Source: Mycetocola zhujimingii (lineage in GTDB: Bacteria; Actinomycetota; Actinomycetes; Actinomycetales; Microbacteriaceae). Taken from it: DNA of 64,000 nucleotides. The translations under genes were made by a program, and so were the position numbers. Under the pieces are notes generated by a model. That model worked only from the letters and a program-made list of their open reading frames with translations, searched no databases and had not been told where the DNA came from. The DNA lies in contig NZ_CP026949.1 of NCBI RefSeq assembly GCF_003065425.1, positions 372,001 through 436,000 on the forward strand, in the 5' to 3' direction. This document shows, in pieces, positions 62,537-64,000 of this stretch (within the stretch, counting starts at the first letter, position 1; every line of letters begins with the position of its first letter).

Positions 62537-64000
62537 ATGACCAGGCTCTGGAACGAACCCGAGAACTTTGCTGACGAAATGACCGACGGATTCGCGCGCG
62601 CCAACGCGCGGTGGGTTCGCCGGGTATCCGGAGGGGTGACTCGATCCACCCGCGCGGAAGAACCGACGGTGTCAGTCGTGATCGGGGGTGGGTCAGGCCA
62701 TTACCCCGCAGTCGGCGGCCTGGTCGGGCACGGCCTCGCCCACGGGGCTGCCATGGGAAACCTGTTCGCCTCGCCGTCGGCACGACAGGTCGAATCGGTC
62801 GCTCGCGCGAGCGAACAGGGCAAGGGCGTCCTGCTGAGCTACGGCAACTACGCCGGCGACGTCCTCCACTTCACCGAGGCACAGGACAAACTCCGTGCTG
62901 ACGGAATCGACTGCAGGACCGTGACGGTGACCGACGATATCTTCAGCGCGCCAGCGGGCGAGCAGGAGAAGCGCCGGGGGATCGCGGGGGACCTCACGGT
63001 GTTCAAGGCCGCCGGCGCCGCCGCCGCGGCCGGGTACGACATGGACGGCGTCGAGCGAGCCGCCATCCTCGCGAACGATCGCACACGCACGATGGGTGTC
63101 GCCTTCACCGGGTGCACGCTTCCGGGCGCCGCAGAGCCGCTGTTCACCGTGCCGGAGGGACGGATGGCCATCGGCCTTGGCATCCACGGTGAACCTGGCA
63201 TCGACGAGGTCGACATCCCCAGCGCAGACGGCCTCGCCGAACTCTTCATCGAGCGCCTCCTCGACTCCGCTGAGATTCCCGACGGGGTCAGCGTGGAGGG
63301 TGCGCGGGTGGTTCCCATCCTCAACGGCCTCGGGTCGGTGAAGAACGAGGAACTCTACGTTGTTTTCGACCGCATCGCCACGCTGCTGGAGGATGCCGGT
63401 GCCGTGATCGTCGATCCGCACGTCGGCGAGTTCTGCACCAGTTTCGACATGGCCGGTGTCTCGCTCACCCTGCTCTGGCTCGACGACGAGCTCGAGACCC
63501 TCTGGCGCGCCCCTGCCGACACACCAGCGTTCCGCACCGGGTCTGTCGACACCAGTGCGCAGGTTGAACGGGACGCGATCGACGACTCGGTTGCCGAGGA
63601 GGTCATCCCCGACGCGAGCGACGAGTCCAGGCGTGCTGCTGCGGTGGTTGTCACCGCGCTCGAGGCGATCGTCTCGGTCATCGACGTCAACGCGGAAGAA
63701 CTCGGCCGCATCGACGCGATCGCCGGGGACGGCGACCACGGAATCGGGATGAAGCGAGGCTCACACGCCGCGCTCACCGCCGCTCGCTCCTCGCACTCGA
63801 ACGGTGCAGGTGCCCAGAGCGTGCTCGCTTCGGCGGCGGATGAGTGGTCGAACCGGGCCGGCGGCACCTCCGGTGCGATTTGGGCGGTCATCCTCCGCAC
63901 CGTGGGCGAGCGGCTCGGCAACACGGCACCGGTCACGGCGGCGGCCGTTGCCGATGGGCTCGACGGTGCCAGCACAGCAGTGATGGACTTCGGCAAGGCG
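62537..64000 (+). CDS. Dihydroxyacetone kinase-family protein, fused DhaK and DhaL domains (partial at window end)
   Basis: At least 488 residues; the frame runs off the right edge without a stop. The DhaK domain has VVIGGGSGHYPAVGGLVGHG, LLSYGNYAGDVLHF and GIHGEPGIDEVDIPS (with the substrate-linked His); the DhaL domain begins near residue 365 and has RIDAIAGDGDHGIGMKRG and AGGTSGAIWAVILRTVG, which bind ADP and metal. One polypeptide with both domains means an ATP-dependent, not PTS-dependent, kinase. With the DUF1537 kinase and LtnD-like dehydrogenase next to it, a four-carbon sugar such as erythrulose is as likely a substrate as dihydroxyacetone. Confidence 0.9.
   Translation, partial: MTRLWNEPENFADEMTDGFARANARWVRRVSGGVTRSTRAEEPTVSVVIGGGSGHYPAVGGLVGHGLAHGAAMGNLFASPSARQVESVARASEQGKGVLLSYGNYAGDVLHFTEAQDKLRADGIDCRTVTVTDDIFSAPAGEQEKRRGIAGDLTVFKAAGAAAAAGYDMDGVERAAILANDRTRTMGVAFTGCTLPGAAEPLFTVPEGRMAIGLGIHGEPGIDEVDIPSADGLAELFIERLLDSAEIPDGVSVEGARVVPILNGLGSVKNEELYVVFDRIATLLEDAGAVIVDPHVGEFCTSFDMAGVSLTLLWLDDELETLWRAPADTPAFRTGSVDTSAQVERDAIDDSVAEEVIPDASDESRRAAAVVVTALEAIVSVIDVNAEELGRIDAIAGDGDHGIGMKRGSHAALTAARSSHSNGAGAQSVLASAADEWSNRAGGTSGAIWAVILRTVGERLGNTAPVTAAAVADGLDGASTAVMDFGKA

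Overview
The window is high-GC actinobacterial DNA with actinobacterial gene content: an OleA / fused OleB-OleC / OleD cluster, RamB-type control of the glyoxylate shunt, a HadA/HadB-MurB group, and very frequent GGCATCCG-type words. I infer a Microbacteriaceae-like chromosome. Only the first gene (aldehyde dehydrogenase) and the last (dihydroxyacetone-kinase family) are cut by the window edges.

Layout. 1-5.9 kb: an amine catabolism group (aldehyde dehydrogenase, flavin amine oxidase, universal stress protein, APC permease), then a membrane protein and a second APC permease. 6.0-10.8 kb: SDR protein, YajQ, lytic transglycosylase lipoprotein, and a LacI regulator divergent from a PfkB sugar kinase. 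10.9-16.8 kb: a decayed prophage inserted in tRNA-Tyr, bounded by a 26-bp direct repeat. It keeps a tail-end relic of an integrase, a capsid gene, an ADP-ribosyltransferase-like protein and several unknown small membrane proteins, and has no packaging, portal, tail or lysis genes. 16.9-19.1 kb: a transposase fragment beside a truncated gene pair. 19.5-29.8 kb: CPBP protease, DRGH nuclease, TrkH transporter, two VOC proteins' first member, a MarR/FMN-reductase divergon, inositol-phosphatase-like protein, dTDP-glucose dehydratase, APC permease and a QorB-like reductase. 29.9-37.6 kb: maltodextrin uptake and breakdown (GH13, MalEFG, GH13) around LacI-type operators. 37.8-40 kb: Ser/Thr kinase plus lipoprotein, then tRNA-Thr and tRNA-Met. 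40.2-44.8 kb: olefin biosynthesis. 44.9-45.7 kb: a dense tandem repeat array. 45.8-50.9 kb: ferredoxin reductase and ferredoxin, TauE-like exporter, DUF937 protein, HadA/HadB-like hydratases, MurB. 51-55 kb: aminotransferase, HxlR regulator and VOC protein in one run, then an ECF sigma factor with a membrane partner. 55.2-59.9 kb: malate synthase and isocitrate lyase divergent from RamB. 59.9-64 kb: a four-carbon sugar-acid module (DUF1537 kinase, dehydrogenase, DhaK/DhaL kinase).

Together the genes describe a heterotroph that imports maltodextrins, polyamines or amino acids and tetronates, grows on acetate, and makes long-chain alkenes by head-to-head condensation.

The least explained parts are: (a) the capsid-bearing island with its operon of unknown membrane proteins; (b) a 30-bp-unit repeat array at 44861-45720 with a solitary diverged copy at 7021-7110; and (c) a family of palindromes between convergent genes (about 6.0, 37.7 and 51.0 kb) in which two copies differ by compensatory changes in the stem.
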